In this document: in pieces, positions 49,596 through 59,363 of the stretch
Numbering within the stretch: position 1 is the stretch's first letter
Layout of the letters: the number at the start of each line of letters is the position of its first letter
Assembly: GCF_003286125.1 (NCBI RefSeq)
Contig: NZ_QMED01000001.1
Location: forward strand, 124,001-188,000
Source of the DNA: Algibacillus agarilyticus
GTDB lineage: Bacteria; Pseudomonadota; Gammaproteobacteria; Enterobacterales; Alteromonadaceae
Length of the DNA stretch: 64,000 nucleotides
Direction: 5' to 3'
Translations under genes and position numbers: made by a program
The notes under the pieces: model-generated
The model's database searches: none
What the model was told of the DNA's origin: nothing
The model's input: the letters and a program-made list of their open reading frames with translations, nothing else

Positions 49596-51092
49596 TTATA
49601 AACCTTCAATTGCCTTTAATAACTCAGACTGCTGCAAAGGCTTATTGCCAACTCGACTTACCTGACAAGCAGCAGCAACAGCCCCCAAAAAAGAAGACTG
49701 CCAAAAATGAGTCCCGGTTGCCAACGCTAAAGCGGAAGACGCCAGAAAACAATCACCAGCCCCTGCCGGATCAATAGCTTTATCAGCTAAAGCGGCAATT
49801 TTATCGTTGTCCCAAGATTCTAACGCCGAATCTTCAATGTTTGGTTTATGTAAAAATGCACCGTCTTCAGCTAATGTAATAACAATGTGTTTAGCTTTAC
49901 ATTTTTTACGCAGTTTTTCGGCTAACAAGACTAAACCATCTTTAGTATTGTTAATGGCAAGCCTTGCTTCTCGTTCAGTTGGCGTTATTAAATCCATCTC
50001 TTCAAAACGAGAAATATCACCAACTTGTGAAGAAGATTGGCTATCAGCCGCAATCAATACATTATGCTTTTTACATAATTTTATAATTTTTTCAACCAAG
50101 CTTTGAGGTAAAACGCCATAATTAAAATCTGAAAAAATAAGTACATTTGTTTTTGGAATAATGCTAACCAAATCATCAAATATTTGGTTTTGAACTTTTT
50201 GCTGAATGTCATGGTTTCTCACTTCATTAACTCTCAGCATCGTTTTATTACCCACACGGTAACGTGTTTTTAAACTCGTAGGGCGTGTATCATCAATCGC
50301 AAGAAAGCGATCAACTGAATAATCTTTTAATTTTTGATCCGTGTAATGATGAAACTCATCTTTGCCCGTTACGGTAAATAAACTAACACTATTAGCACCG
50401 AGCGCTTTAGCATGTGCCGCGGTAATACCAGCCCCGCCCAAAAATAAATCTTTCGTATTGGGTGTTACAACAATAGTCGGGTCTTCTTGAGACATGCCGA
50501 CAGCATTGCATTGCACATATTGGTCAATTATCACATCACCAATAACGACGACATTCAACTCTTTAAATTTTTCTAAAGTGGAACGACAACTCTCTGTTGA
50601 AATATGATGATGTTTTAAAAAACCATTAAGCTTAGCTTTATTAATAACCGGGGCGGTTTCTGTAATTTGGTTAGAAGAGCCGCTGTTAAAAGAAAAATCG
50701 CCTGAACAAAAAACAAGTTTTCCGCCAAATTCTTCTATCAAGTGTGTCTCAGGGTTGGGCCGATTTTGATATTCAACCCCTTTAACAACAACATTCGGCT
50801 TAATCTCACAAATAACATCTTCAATCGACACTTTATTGATAAAACAATAATCAACAAACCCTAAAGCACTCACCACTTCTGTGCGGTAAGCTTCGTCCAT
50901 ATAATTTGGATTTTGAATATGTGCATCGCAATTAACCCCTACAATTAAGAGGTCGCCACAATCTTTGGCAAACTTAAGCAAACGGATATGTCCGGGGTGA
51001 AGCGTATTAAAGTTCCCCGTCACCAATACACAACGCTGTTGGCTATTTGAGATGTTTTTTGCAATTGAAGGTAAATCTAAAACAACCGACAT
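49596..51092 (-). CDS. Cytidylyltransferase-PfkB kinase fusion, domain order reversed relative to HldE
   Basis: 498 residues. The N-terminal cytidylyltransferase-like domain (about 1-150) has GNFNTLHPGHIRLL with H32 and H35, the nucleotidyl-transfer site. The C-terminal PfkB kinase (about 175-498) has GGAGITAAHAKALG near 220 and DPAGAGDCFLA near 445 with the catalytic Asp. HldE has kinase first and nucleotidyltransferase last, so this is the opposite order. It should phosphorylate a sugar or polyol and activate a phosphate as an NMP derivative. Substrate unknown. Overlaps in translation with the following nucleotidyltransferase. Confidence 0.87.
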   Translation of the reverse strand: MSVVLDLPSIAKNISNSQQRCVLVTGNFNTLHPGHIRLLKFAKDCGDLLIVGVNCDAHIQNPNYMDEAYRTEVVSALGFVDYCFINKVSIEDVICEIKPNVVVKGVEYQNRPNPETHLIEEFGGKLVFCSGDFSFNSGSSNQITETAPVINKAKLNGFLKHHHISTESCRSTLEKFKELNVVVIGDVIIDQYVQCNAVGMSQEDPTIVVTPNTKDLFLGGAGITAAHAKALGANSVSLFTVTGKDEFHHYTDQKLKDYSVDRFLAIDDTRPTSLKTRYRVGNKTMLRVNEVRNHDIQQKVQNQIFDDLVSIIPKTNVLIFSDFNYGVLPQSLVEKIIKLCKKHNVLIAADSQSSSQVGDISRFEEMDLITPTEREARLAINNTKDGLVLLAEKLRKKCKAKHIVITLAEDGAFLHKPNIEDSALESWDNDKIAALADKAIDPAGAGDCFLASSALALATGTHFWQSSFLGAVAAACQVSRVGNKPLQQSELLKAIEGL

Positions 51093-51110
51093 ATTAAGCT
51101 CTACATTTTT

Positions 51111-52142
51111 TTATAACTTGATCAAAGCTCGAACAATTTTGCGCTGCTCAAGATCATCCAGTGCATCATTTATCTCGTCTAATGAATATTCTTTCGATAA
51201 TAATTTATGCACAGGTAAATTATACTTAGTAATAATATCGGCAATAACGGGGATATCTTTATCCGGTTGAGAACCACCACCCCAACTACCGGCTATTTGC
51301 TTACCGCAGATAAGCTCAAAGGGGTCGATCGATATTTTATCACCATGTTTTGGGTGAGATGCAAAAACACACTGTCCACCACCACGTCTAACTAAACTAA
51401 ACGCGGCTTCAATAGATTCAACAGTGCCTGCAGCTTCGATCGCGTAATCAATATCATTAGCGTGATTTTCACGTAATTGCTTTATGCCGATCTCATCCGC
51501 TTTATAACATTCAGCAGCACCAAATTCTTTAGCAAGGGTTAACTTATCATCCTCAATATCAACCGCTATAATTTTAATTGATTCAAAATGCCGTAAGGCT
51601 AATAACGCACTTAAACCAATCCCTCCTAAACCATAAACAACAACCGTTGAATTAGGCTCTGGCTTTACTTGATTTAAAACAATACCAGCACCAGTCGGTA
51701 AAGCACAACCCAATAACACGGCAAGCTTATCATCAAAATGTTTAGGCACTTTTACCACTCGGTTTTCAGAAACAACCGAGTAATCACTAAATGTAGTTAC
51801 CGCGCCGGCGTTAATTTTACCTATCGGTGAATCATAAACCGTACCACCCGCTTCTAAACCATCACCTTTTATCCAGCCTAAAACAACTTTATCACCAACT
51901 TTAACTTTGGTAACACCTTCACCTACTTGCTCTACAATTCCGACACCTTCATGACCTAACATATGCGGTAAATATTTATCTTCACCACGTAGGCCACGAG
52001 CTTCCATAAGCTGGCTATGGCACATACCGGCATACAACATCTTAATTAATAACTGCCCAGATTGAATTGCGCCGTGGGAAATAGAATCAATAATGTCAAT
52101 TTTACTACCCAAATTAATCAACACCGCAGCGGTATAGAACAT
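51111..52142 (-). CDS. Zinc-type alcohol/polyol dehydrogenase (MDR)
   Basis: About 343 residues from the ATG at 52142, with GAGAG upstream. Catalytic zinc ligands are likely Cys in YAGMCHSQ near 37 and His in MLGHEGVGIVE near 59. NAD site VVYGLGGIGLSALLALRHF near 165. The four-Cys structural zinc lobe seen in many MDR alcohol dehydrogenases is not present between 80 and 110. Probably oxidises a hydroxyl of a sugar or polyol in the cluster pathway. 17 bases after the preceding SDR. Confidence 0.85.
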   Translation of the reverse strand: MFYTAAVLINLGSKIDIIDSISHGAIQSGQLLIKMLYAGMCHSQLMEARGLRGEDKYLPHMLGHEGVGIVEQVGEGVTKVKVGDKVVLGWIKGDGLEAGGTVYDSPIGKINAGAVTTFSDYSVVSENRVVKVPKHFDDKLAVLLGCALPTGAGIVLNQVKPEPNSTVVVYGLGGIGLSALLALRHFESIKIIAVDIEDDKLTLAKEFGAAECYKADEIGIKQLRENHANDIDYAIEAAGTVESIEAAFSLVRRGGGQCVFASHPKHGDKISIDPFELICGKQIAGSWGGGSQPDKDIPVIADIITKYNLPVHKLLSKEYSLDEINDALDDLEQRKIVRALIKL

Positions 52143-52159
52143 AAATCTCTCATTTGAAG

Positions 52160-52984
52160 TTAGACAGCTCTGCACTTACCACCATCAATTAAAATATTAG
52201 CGCCTGTCATATAACTATTTTCTATAGAAGATAAAAAAATGACACAATCCGCTATTTCTTTTACCGTACCAAGCCTACCTAGTGGAATACTACTTGTTGC
52301 ACGTTTATTTTCTTGTACTTCAACGTCTGCTATATCAGTAGTCTCGTTAATAGCTTTTTCTATTATATAATCATGCCACCCCTCTGTTTCTATAATGCCC
52401 GGAGAAATGGTATTCACCAATATAGAATCGCTTGACCACAACGCTGATAAATTTTTAGATAAAACTAATAATGCAGCTTTAGAGGCTGCATAATGCGGAT
52501 TAAACAGTCCTGGAGAAGAAGCCACAACCGATGATACATTTATGACTCGAGGATTAGCCGATTTTTTTAATAAATCATGAAATAAACGGCAAAAAGTGAC
52601 GACACTTGTCACATTTAAATTAAAACAACTAATCCAATGTTCTTCTAATAGGTCATTAAATGTTCCTTTATTATCAGGACCACTTGGGATCCCTCCGCAA
52701 TTATTAACAAGTATATCTAAACGCCCATATAGCTTGGTTATTTCTTCCACCAATAACTGAACAGAGGGAGAGTCCATAACATCACATTGGTAATAATGTA
52801 AGGTACCGTGTTCATCGCCAGTTAAGTGTTGTTGTATAATTTCAGCTGCCGATTTGAGCCGATTTACATTTCGAGCACAAATATAAACATCAACACCAGA
52901 AGCGAGTAAGCCTTCGGCTATACCAAGTCCGATACCTTTACTGCTTCCCGTCACCAATGCTACACGATTATTACCCAAATTCAT
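52160..52984 (-). CDS. Classical SDR (first of the glycan cluster by position)
   Basis: 274 residues. [20 protein letters not shown] near 8-27, NNCGG near 93, VINVSSV near 142 and YAASK near 160 are all present, so it should be active with NAD(P). The ending [13 protein letters not shown] is typical. Its ATG lies inside the previous gene by 14 bases. Confidence 0.88.
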   Translation of the reverse strand: MNLGNNRVALVTGSSKGIGLGIAEGLLASGVDVYICARNVNRLKSAAEIIQQHLTGDEHGTLHYYQCDVMDSPSVQLLVEEITKLYGRLDILVNNCGGIPSGPDNKGTFNDLLEEHWISCFNLNVTSVVTFCRLFHDLLKKSANPRVINVSSVVASSPGLFNPHYAASKAALLVLSKNLSALWSSDSILVNTISPGIIETEGWHDYIIEKAINETTDIADVEVQENKRATSSIPLGRLGTVKEIADCVIFLSSIENSYMTGANILIDGGKCRAV

Positions 52985-53762
52985 TTACATCAACCTCAAA
53001 CATTAATCCACTTTGTTCTACCAACGATAGTCCTCCATCTACATTTAGAATTGCACCTGTTATAAATGAAGCGTCAGAAGACAGTAAAAAACGCATTGCA
53101 GGGATCACTTCATCCACAAGGCCTATTCTTTTTAAAGGGTGAGCAAATTCTGCGCGCTTACGATACTGCGTATTATCGGGTGAATGATACTTATCAACAA
53201 ATTCATCTTGAACAATAAAACCAACACGAAGCGCATTAACTCGAATGTTTTGCTCACCTAAATGGACAGCTAAATATTTAGTCATATTCTCAAGCGCAGC
53301 TTTAGCTGAATGGTATGAAATCGTCACGCTTGTATTTAAACAAATTAACTCAGCATGGATCGAACTGATAAATAAAACGGCAGGGGAATTGTCAGAAAAA
53401 TATGGCATAATTTTCTGAATAACAAAAAAAGCAGATTTTACGGTTAAATTATACTCAACATCCCACTCTTGGGGCGTTATATCTAAAAAATGAGGTTTGT
53501 GTTTGCATCGAATTAAATAACAAACACGATCAATTTTACAGTTTGAAAAAATATCTTTAAAAAGCTCCACTAATGAATCCGTATTCGTTACATCAAGTTG
53601 GTAAGCAGTACAATTAATACCTAAACTAATTAACTCGTCCCTACAGATAAATACATGTTCAGATATATCAAATAAATACACTTTATTATATTTAACAGCA
53701 TCCGATTTTATAAAAGATAAACCAATCCCTCTTGCCGCACCAAAAATAGCTAAATTACACAT
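52971..53762 (-). CDS. Classical SDR
   Basis: 263 residues. NAD site [16 protein letters not shown] near 4-19, Ser in LFISSIH and YHSAK near 154, and a C-terminal [16 protein letters not shown]. The NNAG motif is replaced by LIRCK, so the nucleotide pocket is somewhat altered. Overlaps the next SDR's start; ends 4 bases from the radical SAM gene upstream. Confidence 0.85.
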   Translation of the reverse strand: MCNLAIFGAARGIGLSFIKSDAVKYNKVYLFDISEHVFICRDELISLGINCTAYQLDVTNTDSLVELFKDIFSNCKIDRVCYLIRCKHKPHFLDITPQEWDVEYNLTVKSAFFVIQKIMPYFSDNSPAVLFISSIHAELICLNTSVTISYHSAKAALENMTKYLAVHLGEQNIRVNALRVGFIVQDEFVDKYHSPDNTQYRKRAEFAHPLKRIGLVDEVIPAMRFLLSSDASFITGAILNVDGGLSLVEQSGLMFEVDVNEFG

Positions 53763-53766
53763 AAAT

Positions 53767-55809
53767 TTAGTTACTCATACCAGTGGTGACAGTGGATAAC
53801 CGGATAGGTTTAAATAATTTTTCCGTGTTTATCCGCATTAAAATTCTACCTAACCCTTCTATTTTTTCACCGTACTGATTGAAATAGGATTCAACATAAT
53901 CTCGTTCCTCATTAGAATACCCTAACGTTATTTCAATAGTATCTTCACTATAATATTCCAAAGGATCACATTCATATTTTAATTTTTCCATTTCAATAAA
54001 ATTAAAATTAAAAGCGTCAGTAACCACTAGCTCTCGATTTGTTAAATTACATTTACGTAAAAGACTTATTTTTTTAAGTTGGTTTAAATAAAGTGCGATT
54101 TGATTCGTTAAACTAGATTGCTCGATGAGTAAATCACATACCACTTGATACGCAATATCATGTAACTCTTCTAAACCTTCAAACACGGCACGCGCTTTGC
54201 CTTTTGCCATTTCATTAGTCCCAGCTGAATTTCCAATAATAAGCTCATGATTATGCGTAAAATAATCCATTAAATGATCTTTCGTTTGGAATGTATTACT
54301 GAAACAATCATGCACATAATCACTGTATATATTAGACATGTATGATCTTGAGTTTAATATTTGAGCGTGCGCTCTTTCAATAAAATCAAACCATTCAATT
54401 TTATGACTAATTAATAGATTCCGTAATTCAAAAAACAGCCCAGTATTATGTAAAACTTCAACAGATAAGTCTAATTGTCTGCAGCTTAAATAATCTTGTT
54501 TAGAAAGCGTATTGGTTGCAACGCAAATTTCTTCGAATTCAACACTACAAAATCTTTCGCCGTAGCAAAAATAATGACCAAAGCACCTAGGATTGATTCT
54601 AAAAACAGTTTCCATCTGATATTTCTGCCGGCTCATCGGTGTCGCCAGTTCAGTTTGAGGTAAAAGTATAAGTTGATACATTCTTACAATACCGAGTCCC
54701 GAATTGATAACTTCTTTTAAGCTGGTAACGTGAGTTAAAACGGAGTCGCCAGGTAAAGCTAAAATTATTTCTGTATAGGTTGGAGTATTAACATCTTTAC
54801 TCTCTTGGACTATTACATTTAAAGCATCACTAGATATATTTGATCTCTTGATAGTACTTAAAATATCTTGATTAGTGGTCTGAAGTGAAGCAGCAATACT
54901 CAACGCACCATCTAATTTTTTAGCAACTTCAATAACTCTTTCTTTTTTATTTTTGCCCGTTGATACCAATATTTTTTGTGGCCAATTATATTCTGATTTA
55001 AGTTCAGCTATAATATCTGCTTTTGCTACATCTTGAGGGAACATTCCAAAATTAGCATCCGTTATTAATAAGTCTTGTACCTGTTTTCTTCTTTGAGCGA
55101 TATATTCAAGTTCATTTTTAAAATTATCAACTTGCGACACACGATTATAATAACTATTGCCTTCAGTACAAAAAGTACACCCAAATGGGCATCCTCTCGT
55201 TGTATGAACCATAGGGATTAAAACATTATCAAAAAATTTATCCATATAGCCAGATAGATATGGGGAGCCTATTTCAGCAAGGTTTTTTATTCGGGGTAAA
55301 ATATCCGCACTAAACACACGCTGCGCCCCTTTTAAAAAATGTGCATTAGAAGGGATCACACCATTATTTTTAAGACGATTAGCATCAAATTCAACCAACT
55401 CTAATTGAGCTAATAAATCTAATGTCGCTTTTTCGCCTTCTTTAATAAGATAAAAGTCAATTAACGGGTAGGCGGACCAAAAATCATTTAATTCTTCAGG
55501 GGTTAAACCATAATTAGGCCCCCCCCAAATAACCACTGTTTCAGGGTGCTGTTGTTTTATACGCTTAGTAAACTGATATGATAGATCGCAATTCCAAGAA
55601 TAGTTCGAAAAGCCAACTAAATCGGGAGTTTGTGTTTCTAAAGCCTTAGCTAAATCATCTGGATACTTAAATAACTCAATCTCATAATGATCAGGGTTTT
55701 CCTGATTAATATAATTAGCAATCAAGCCGACAGCTAAAGGAAATACATTAGAAGCAATACTTTGCCCCGTGTGAGTAAGATCAGCTAAAAATAATTTTCT
55801 TTTTCTCAT
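53767..55809 (-). CDS. B12-binding-like radical SAM protein
   Basis: About 680 residues from the ATG at 55809. An N-terminal Rossmann domain like the cobalamin-binding type (DLVGFSNYSWN, VVIWGGPNYG) is followed by a radical SAM core with CPFGCTFC near 210 for the 4Fe-4S cluster, and a 200-residue C-terminal domain not recognised. The DxHxxG histidine of true B12 ligation is not apparent. Chemistry unknown: C-methylation, epimerisation or carbon rearrangement are possible. Between the FkbM and SDR genes. Confidence 0.85.
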   Translation of the reverse strand: MRKRKLFLADLTHTGQSIASNVFPLAVGLIANYINQENPDHYEIELFKYPDDLAKALETQTPDLVGFSNYSWNCDLSYQFTKRIKQQHPETVVIWGGPNYGLTPEELNDFWSAYPLIDFYLIKEGEKATLDLLAQLELVEFDANRLKNNGVIPSNAHFLKGAQRVFSADILPRIKNLAEIGSPYLSGYMDKFFDNVLIPMVHTTRGCPFGCTFCTEGNSYYNRVSQVDNFKNELEYIAQRRKQVQDLLITDANFGMFPQDVAKADIIAELKSEYNWPQKILVSTGKNKKERVIEVAKKLDGALSIAASLQTTNQDILSTIKRSNISSDALNVIVQESKDVNTPTYTEIILALPGDSVLTHVTSLKEVINSGLGIVRMYQLILLPQTELATPMSRQKYQMETVFRINPRCFGHYFCYGERFCSVEFEEICVATNTLSKQDYLSCRQLDLSVEVLHNTGLFFELRNLLISHKIEWFDFIERAHAQILNSRSYMSNIYSDYVHDCFSNTFQTKDHLMDYFTHNHELIIGNSAGTNEMAKGKARAVFEGLEELHDIAYQVVCDLLIEQSSLTNQIALYLNQLKKISLLRKCNLTNRELVVTDAFNFNFIEMEKLKYECDPLEYYSEDTIEITLGYSNEERDYVESYFNQYGEKIEGLGRILMRINTEKLFKPIRLSTVTTGMSN

Positions 55810-55850
55810 ATAAAACTCACTCTGTATAAACAAAACTATCTATTAAATAC

Positions 55851-56711
55851 TTACCAATTCATTTGGTCTTTTTTGCTTACAAAAACAGACCCATCTCTAT
55901 AACTTAAAGGCAGATCATCTAAACTTATTGCTTTATTCCACCCATCTTTTTGTAAAAATAAATTAAGGCCAAATAACTCCGCACGCTCGAAAATCACCTT
56001 AGCATTTTCAATACCATTTACCTCCATCATAACATCAACTAAATCCCAAGCAGTTTCTGGTATATTAATAAACACATCGGCTTCCTGCCCCTCTATATCC
56101 ATTTTAATTAATGTGAAATTGTGTACAATTTCACATATATTGACAACATCCACATCAAACAATTCTAAAGCACCATATGGGTTTAGCTTTGAACCAGATA
56201 AATGACTACCAGTTAAATTGCCACATACTCGGGTAAACTCCGCGGTCCCAGAGTAGCTAGCGACAGCGGAATTTATAGCTTTTACAGTCTGCAGGTTGTT
56301 AAGTTTAATATTATTACGCAAGACACTGAACGTTGAAGGATCAGGCTCGTAAGATTCAACAAGTAATCCAAGTTTACCCAGTGCAATTGTATGTAATCCA
56401 ATATTTGCACCTAAATCTAAAACCGACGAATATTTATGACAATTAGATATATAAAAACTTAAAATTATTAACTCATCAAGCCCAAATAAATGCTTTGTGT
56501 TAATATTTCCCATTTCATGGAAGGGTAAAATTAAATTGAAATTATCCGTAAATTTAATCATTGGCGCATTATCGTTTTGATATGCTTTATCAATAATTGA
56601 TTCAATTTCCAATTTCCAGGTTAAATATTGTTCTGAAGTCATAGCATGTGAACTTGGACTTTTTATAATCTCAACGATATAACTTGATAAATCTACGGCC
56701 AATTCATTCAT
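55851..56711 (-). CDS. FkbM-family SAM-dependent methyltransferase
   Basis: About 286 residues from the ATG at 56711. SAM site SVLDLGANIGLHTIALGKLG near 115-134, acidic stop VESYEPDPSTFSVLRNN, then VDVVNICEIVHNFTLIKMDIEGQE near 200 are FkbM marks. Transfers a methyl group, usually to a sugar or glycan oxygen. Position in the cluster is between the TPP enzyme and the radical SAM gene. Confidence 0.87.
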   Translation of the reverse strand: MNELAVDLSSYIVEIIKSPSSHAMTSEQYLTWKLEIESIIDKAYQNDNAPMIKFTDNFNLILPFHEMGNINTKHLFGLDELIILSFYISNCHKYSSVLDLGANIGLHTIALGKLGLLVESYEPDPSTFSVLRNNIKLNNLQTVKAINSAVASYSGTAEFTRVCGNLTGSHLSGSKLNPYGALELFDVDVVNICEIVHNFTLIKMDIEGQEADVFINIPETAWDLVDVMMEVNGIENAKVIFERAELFGLNLFLQKDGWNKAISLDDLPLSYRDGSVFVSKKDQMNW

Positions 56712-56765
56712 AATAAGCACACTCACTATTAGCCTCAATATATAGGGCTAAGATCTTTAAAAATA

Positions 56766-58532
56766 TCATACAATAATAGTATCCTTTTCTATTTGTTCAG
56801 CAGGCAATAAGGGGCTCATATTCTCTAAACCATTACCATATTTGATAATAGGTTCATATCTAAAATGTTCATTAACCTGCATATCAATTAAAATTGGTTT
56901 TTTGCTTGCAAAAACAAACGGTAATAATTTTCCTAACTCTTCATTATTACCGACAGAATAAGAATCAATGCCATAAGCTTTCGCAACATCGGAGAAAGCA
57001 ATTGAAGGTATACCTGAATTAACCGAAGATGATTCATAACAAGCATCAAGCCAATCATCCTGTGTCTGTTTTATCATTGAATGACCTTTGTTATTATAAA
57101 CAAAGATATATACAGGGCACCCTATATAACACAATGTCGCCAGCTCCTGAATATTCATTTGAAGCCCCCCATCACCAGTAATACAAACAACTGGATTAGT
57201 TGCATTAACTGCAACACCTATCGCACAAGGTAAAGCGTATCCCATCGGGGTATTATTAAATGACGTTAAATATTTTTGACCTTTTTGATCAACACCGTAG
57301 ACCATAGATAATGGTAAGCATGTACCGGTATCGACAACTACAACCTGATCATCAGAAAAATAACGTGAAATATTCTCTGCTGCCATATATGGATTTATGC
57401 CATCTAAATCGTAAACAGGGGGGCGATTATATTTTTGAGTTATTTTGTCAATATACCTAAACCAATCATCACTAAAATAAAAGTAATCAACATTATCGTT
57501 TAAAAAATTATCACATTGTTCAATAAAGAACTTAGCGTCTACCGGAAATTTAAATGCAATAGAAAATTTAGATTCAGAAAAACAGTCAAACTTATTAATT
57601 TCAGTCTCATCAATATCAACCATGCAGACTTTTGCATTCCTTGCAAAAGTATCTAGTTTAGCCGTTGCTCTTGAATCTAGACGACAACCTATTGATAGAA
57701 TAAAATCAGAATTTTGAAGTACAATATTATTTCCACGATAAGAATGAGTACCAAAACTGCCGATAAATAACGAGTCGTTAGAGGATGCAACACCTTTCAA
57801 TGGCCACGTTATTAAATAAGGCAAACCAATTTTATGACAAAAAGAGATAACTTGTTCATACGTATTATTTTCAAGTAACCCAGCTCCTAAAATAGCGATA
57901 GGACGCTTACTATTTTTTAGGGTTTGAAACATTGACATAAAAACGAATACATCGATAACGGGAGTACTCGTTTTTTTGATTAAGTCGTTTAAAAATAATT
58001 TTGCTTCATCATCATTTAACTCAGCTCTTTGGAAGTCATCCGGTATATCAATTAAAACAGGACCTTTCCTTCCCGTTGTAGCATGTTTGATAGCTTGTTT
58101 TAATGCGATATATATATCGTCAGGTGACTGTATTTGGATTGCATATTTACATATTGGTGCAGCAACGTTTACGATATCCGTTTCTTGAAAGCCATATTGC
58201 CTTACGCCCATCCCTTTTGATAACCTAAAAGATGAAACATTACCGGTTATATGCAAGGTTGGGATAGAGTCAAAATAAGAAACAGCAATGCCAGTAAGTA
58301 AATTAGTAGCTCCAGGCCCAGATGTAACCACTGTACATCCTAAACCATATACTCTTGCATAGCCATCTGCAGCCATTGAGCAGGCCTGTTCATGCTGCAT
58401 CGTCACATTCTGTATATTAGGTTTTTTAGCTATCGAATCAATTAAATGTAAAGCAGCCCCACCCTGTAAAACAAAAACATGTTTAATTGATTGAACAGCT
58501 AAAAAATCAGCTAAAAAATCAGATAATTTCAT
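56766..58532 (-). CDS. Acetolactate-synthase-like TPP enzyme
   Basis: 588 residues, three domains in the order of the ALS/POX superfamily. Catalytic Glu48 in MQHEQACSMAADGYARV, central Rossmann domain, and the TPP-Mg motif GDGGLQMNIQEL near 454 ending in NN. No FAD-specific part can be read from sequence alone. It could decarboxylate a 2-oxo acid and pass the acyl anion to an aldehyde or ketone. YerE, a related enzyme, makes the branched sugar yersiniose, a known precedent. Overlaps the upstream SDR by 4 bases (ATGA). Confidence 0.88.
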   Translation of the reverse strand: MKLSDFLADFLAVQSIKHVFVLQGGAALHLIDSIAKKPNIQNVTMQHEQACSMAADGYARVYGLGCTVVTSGPGATNLLTGIAVSYFDSIPTLHITGNVSSFRLSKGMGVRQYGFQETDIVNVAAPICKYAIQIQSPDDIYIALKQAIKHATTGRKGPVLIDIPDDFQRAELNDDEAKLFLNDLIKKTSTPVIDVFVFMSMFQTLKNSKRPIAILGAGLLENNTYEQVISFCHKIGLPYLITWPLKGVASSNDSLFIGSFGTHSYRGNNIVLQNSDFILSIGCRLDSRATAKLDTFARNAKVCMVDIDETEINKFDCFSESKFSIAFKFPVDAKFFIEQCDNFLNDNVDYFYFSDDWFRYIDKITQKYNRPPVYDLDGINPYMAAENISRYFSDDQVVVVDTGTCLPLSMVYGVDQKGQKYLTSFNNTPMGYALPCAIGVAVNATNPVVCITGDGGLQMNIQELATLCYIGCPVYIFVYNNKGHSMIKQTQDDWLDACYESSSVNSGIPSIAFSDVAKAYGIDSYSVGNNEELGKLLPFVFASKKPILIDMQVNEHFRYEPIIKYGNGLENMSPLLPAEQIEKDTIIV

Positions 58533-59353
58533 AATAGGATTCTTTTATCATTAGCAAAACGTCTAAGTTTATACATTTCAGGAGTGGCTTTTAAATCAAG
58601 ACTTAACTTTTCCCGTCCCCATTGATCATGAACAACTGAAAAATTTCGCCCACCGGCGACCGAGCGACCTTGAACGGTTAACCATTGTATACACTCATAA
58701 ATATCCCTCATCGATGTGCCTTGCGCTTTTGAATCCCAAAAGTCTTGAACTCTAGATAAATTATCTTCCGCTAGTTCCCCCGCGCTTAAAGTTTCTAAGT
58801 GCGTTTTTGTTCGAACAAAGCCAGGACCAACGATAAATACATTTAATTCTGGGTTTTCATCATCCAGTAACTCACACATTTTAATTAACATGATCTTTGC
58901 AACACAATAAGCAGAATAACATCTGAATGGGTTATTCGTACCTCCACCGGCAAGCAATGCAATAGTGTTAATAGTATTTATATTTCTATACGGATAAAGG
59001 GCATGAATAGCTCGAAGTTGAGCGATAGAGTTGATATCTACAGACGAAGACCACGTATCAAAATCTAGATCAAAAAAACGACCAATTGGCTTGCTTGTGC
59101 CAACAGAACTAAAAATACAATCCCAATCAAATTTATATTTTTCTACCACGTTAATAAGTTTAGGCATTTCAGTTTTAACGGTTAAGTCGCATTGAACTAA
59201 ATATAGGTTGTTACAATTTTTTAACCTTTCATAGTTTTCATTTTCAGACCTATATGTACCAATAACTTGGTAACCATCTTCTAAATAAAACAGGCATAAA
59301 TTCATACCGATATCAGCATTGACGCCCAAGATAATAATTTTTTTATTTATCAT
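58529..59353 (-). CDS. Classical SDR with GxxxxIG nucleotide site
   Basis: 274 residues from the ATG at 59353 rather than an in-frame start 16 codons upstream. ILGVNADIGMNLCLFYLEDG near 6-25, SSVGT near 88 and YCVAK near 152 are the SDR sites. Probably reduces a ketone made by one of the TPP enzymes; this is inference from the gene order. Ten bases after the E1 beta stop. Confidence 0.83.
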   Translation of the reverse strand: MINKKIIILGVNADIGMNLCLFYLEDGYQVIGTYRSENENYERLKNCNNLYLVQCDLTVKTEMPKLINVVEKYKFDWDCIFSSVGTSKPIGRFFDLDFDTWSSSVDINSIAQLRAIHALYPYRNINTINTIALLAGGGTNNPFRCYSAYCVAKIMLIKMCELLDDENPELNVFIVGPGFVRTKTHLETLSAGELAEDNLSRVQDFWDSKAQGTSMRDIYECIQWLTVQGRSVAGGRNFSVVHDQWGREKLSLDLKATPEMYKLRRFANDKRILL

Positions 59354-59363
59354 ACAAATAAAC

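Noticed and set aside
49596-51092. Ordinary heptose enzyme HldE
   Set aside because: The domain order is reversed and the context is a sugar island with its own nucleotidyltransferase.
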